From Flavobacteriaceae bacterium (lineage in GTDB: Bacteria > Bacteroidota > Bacteroidia > Flavobacteriales > Flavobacteriaceae): a stretch of 33,342 bases of DNA. This document shows positions 32,767 through 33,342 of this stretch, piece by piece (position 1 is the stretch's first letter; the number at the start of each line of letters is the position of its first letter). Location: contig PAAD01000018.1 of NCBI GenBank assembly GCA_002698745.1, positions 1-33,342 of the forward strand, given 5' to 3'. The position numbers and the translations under genes are program-made. Under the pieces are notes generated by a model. That model searched no databases, was not told the DNA's origin, and worked only from the letters and a program-made list of their open reading frames with translations.

Positions 32767-33342
32767 GTGAACGAACCTCCCGTTCTGTATCAAAATAATT
32801 CTCAATTTAAAGCCGTTTACCAATGTGCTTCAAATCATGGTAGCGTATTTGCTGCTGGTCTTGTTGGGTCAAAACACAGCTTTTTAGTCAAATCGTTGTT
32901 CGAACAACACAGCGCCACCTTAATTTGGGTACTCAACGACAAAGAAGAAGCAGCCTATTACCTAAATGATTTGGAGATATTACTTGCTCATGTCCCCATT
33001 TTTTTTCCATCAAGTTACCGGCGTCCCTATTCCTCTGAAGAAACGGAAAATGCCAATGTATCAATGAGAGCAGAAGTGCTTCAAAAAATCAAAAATAACC
33101 CAAGGCAGCTCGTCATTACATATCCAGAAGCGCTTTCAGAACAAGTGTTAACCCCAAAAGAATTACAGCGCAAAACCTTATCCATAAAAAAGGGAGATGA
33201 GTTGAGTATTGATTTTGTCAACGAGACGCTGTTTGACTTTGGTTTTAGGCGGGTAGACTTTGTTTCAGAACCTGGTGAATTTGCCGTTCGTGGGGGCATT
33301 TTGGATGTGCACTCTTACAGCCATGAAGAGCCATTCCGCATT
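32767..33342 (+). CDS. mfd: Transcription-repair coupling factor Mfd, N-terminal part (runs off the window)
   Basis: An open frame from a GTG at 32767 to the window end encodes 192 residues of Mfd, the ATP-dependent translocase that removes stalled RNA polymerase and recruits UvrA. The visible part is the UvrB-homology module: AGLVGSKHSFL early on, then VDFVSEPGEFAVRGGILDV near the end, a strong Mfd/UvrB signature. The RNA polymerase-binding and helicase domains lie beyond the window. No ATG occurs before Met104, so GTG is the likely start. The gene is divergent from the GNAT gene. Confidence 0.93.
   Translation, partial: MNEPPVLYQNNSQFKAVYQCASNHGSVFAAGLVGSKHSFLVKSLFEQHSATLIWVLNDKEEAAYYLNDLEILLAHVPIFFPSSYRRPYSSEETENANVSMRAEVLQKIKNNPRQLVITYPEALSEQVLTPKELQRKTLSIKKGDELSIDFVNETLFDFGFRRVDFVSEPGEFAVRGGILDVHSYSHEEPFRI

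Noticed and set aside
1-33342. CRISPR arrays, insertion sequences, prophage, rRNA or riboswitches
   Set aside because: No regularly spaced repeats, transposase or integrase genes, phage genes, rRNA segments or riboswitch-like leaders were seen on reading both strands.

Overview
The window reads as ordinary chromosome of a member of the Bacteroidota, most likely a flavobacterium (class Flavobacteriia). The evidence is the family set and order: tig-clpP-clpX; nadK-DUF6089 barrel-uppS-bamA-ompH-ompH-murI; aspartokinase beside a GNAT gene and mfd; a flavobacterial-type GH3 gene beside a divergent DUF2797 gene. The Bacteroidota -7 promoter element TAnnTTTG precedes many operon-leading genes, and Shine-Dalgarno sequences are not conspicuous. 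I cannot name the genus. I see no complete mobile element, CRISPR array, rRNA, prophage or biosynthetic cluster.

Layout. 1-1624: the start of a leftward DUF2797 gene and a rightward GH3-type adenylating enzyme. 1709-6485: leftward genes, with tig, clpP and clpX forming a protein-folding and proteolysis operon, and pdxJ overlapping a YbfF-like esterase. 6549-12947: a rightward envelope operon (nadK, DUF6089 barrel, uppS, bamA, two ompH/skp genes) closed by a strong terminator. 12958-14778: murI and an Nfu-type Fe-S scaffold gene. 14775-20185: the leftward 2-oxoglutarate dehydrogenase genes (sucA, then odhB), separated by an AT-rich PagL-like outer-membrane gene on the opposite strand. 20292-21982: a umuC-umuD translesion synthesis pair in umuC-first order. 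22127-22208: tRNA-Leu(CAA). 22318-23990: prs and rplY with a terminator. 23998-30234: a dense run of pth, ribF, serS, a DUF4286 gene, rsmA, mgtE and a 2-hydroxyacid dehydrogenase gene. 30282-30707: arsC-type reductase. 30903-32634: leftward GNAT gene and aspartokinase. 32767-end: the N-terminal part of mfd.

How the genes work together. Most are core housekeeping: protein quality control, outer-membrane assembly (BamA with periplasmic Skp/OmpH chaperones, and UppS and MurI for the cell wall), the TCA cycle, cofactors (PLP, NADP, FAD), translation (SerRS, Pth, L25, RsmA, tRNA-Leu) and DNA repair or tolerance (UmuCD, Mfd). I found no convincing new system. The most notable points are the PagL-like gene between the two 2-oxoglutarate dehydrogenase genes, with the expected catalytic Glu apparently replaced; an esterase whose conserved N-terminus has no standard start codon; the umuC-umuD order with a near-leaderless promoter; and two terminators that abut the next start codon with an identical 14-base tail. 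No gene-free stretch exceeds 300 bases.
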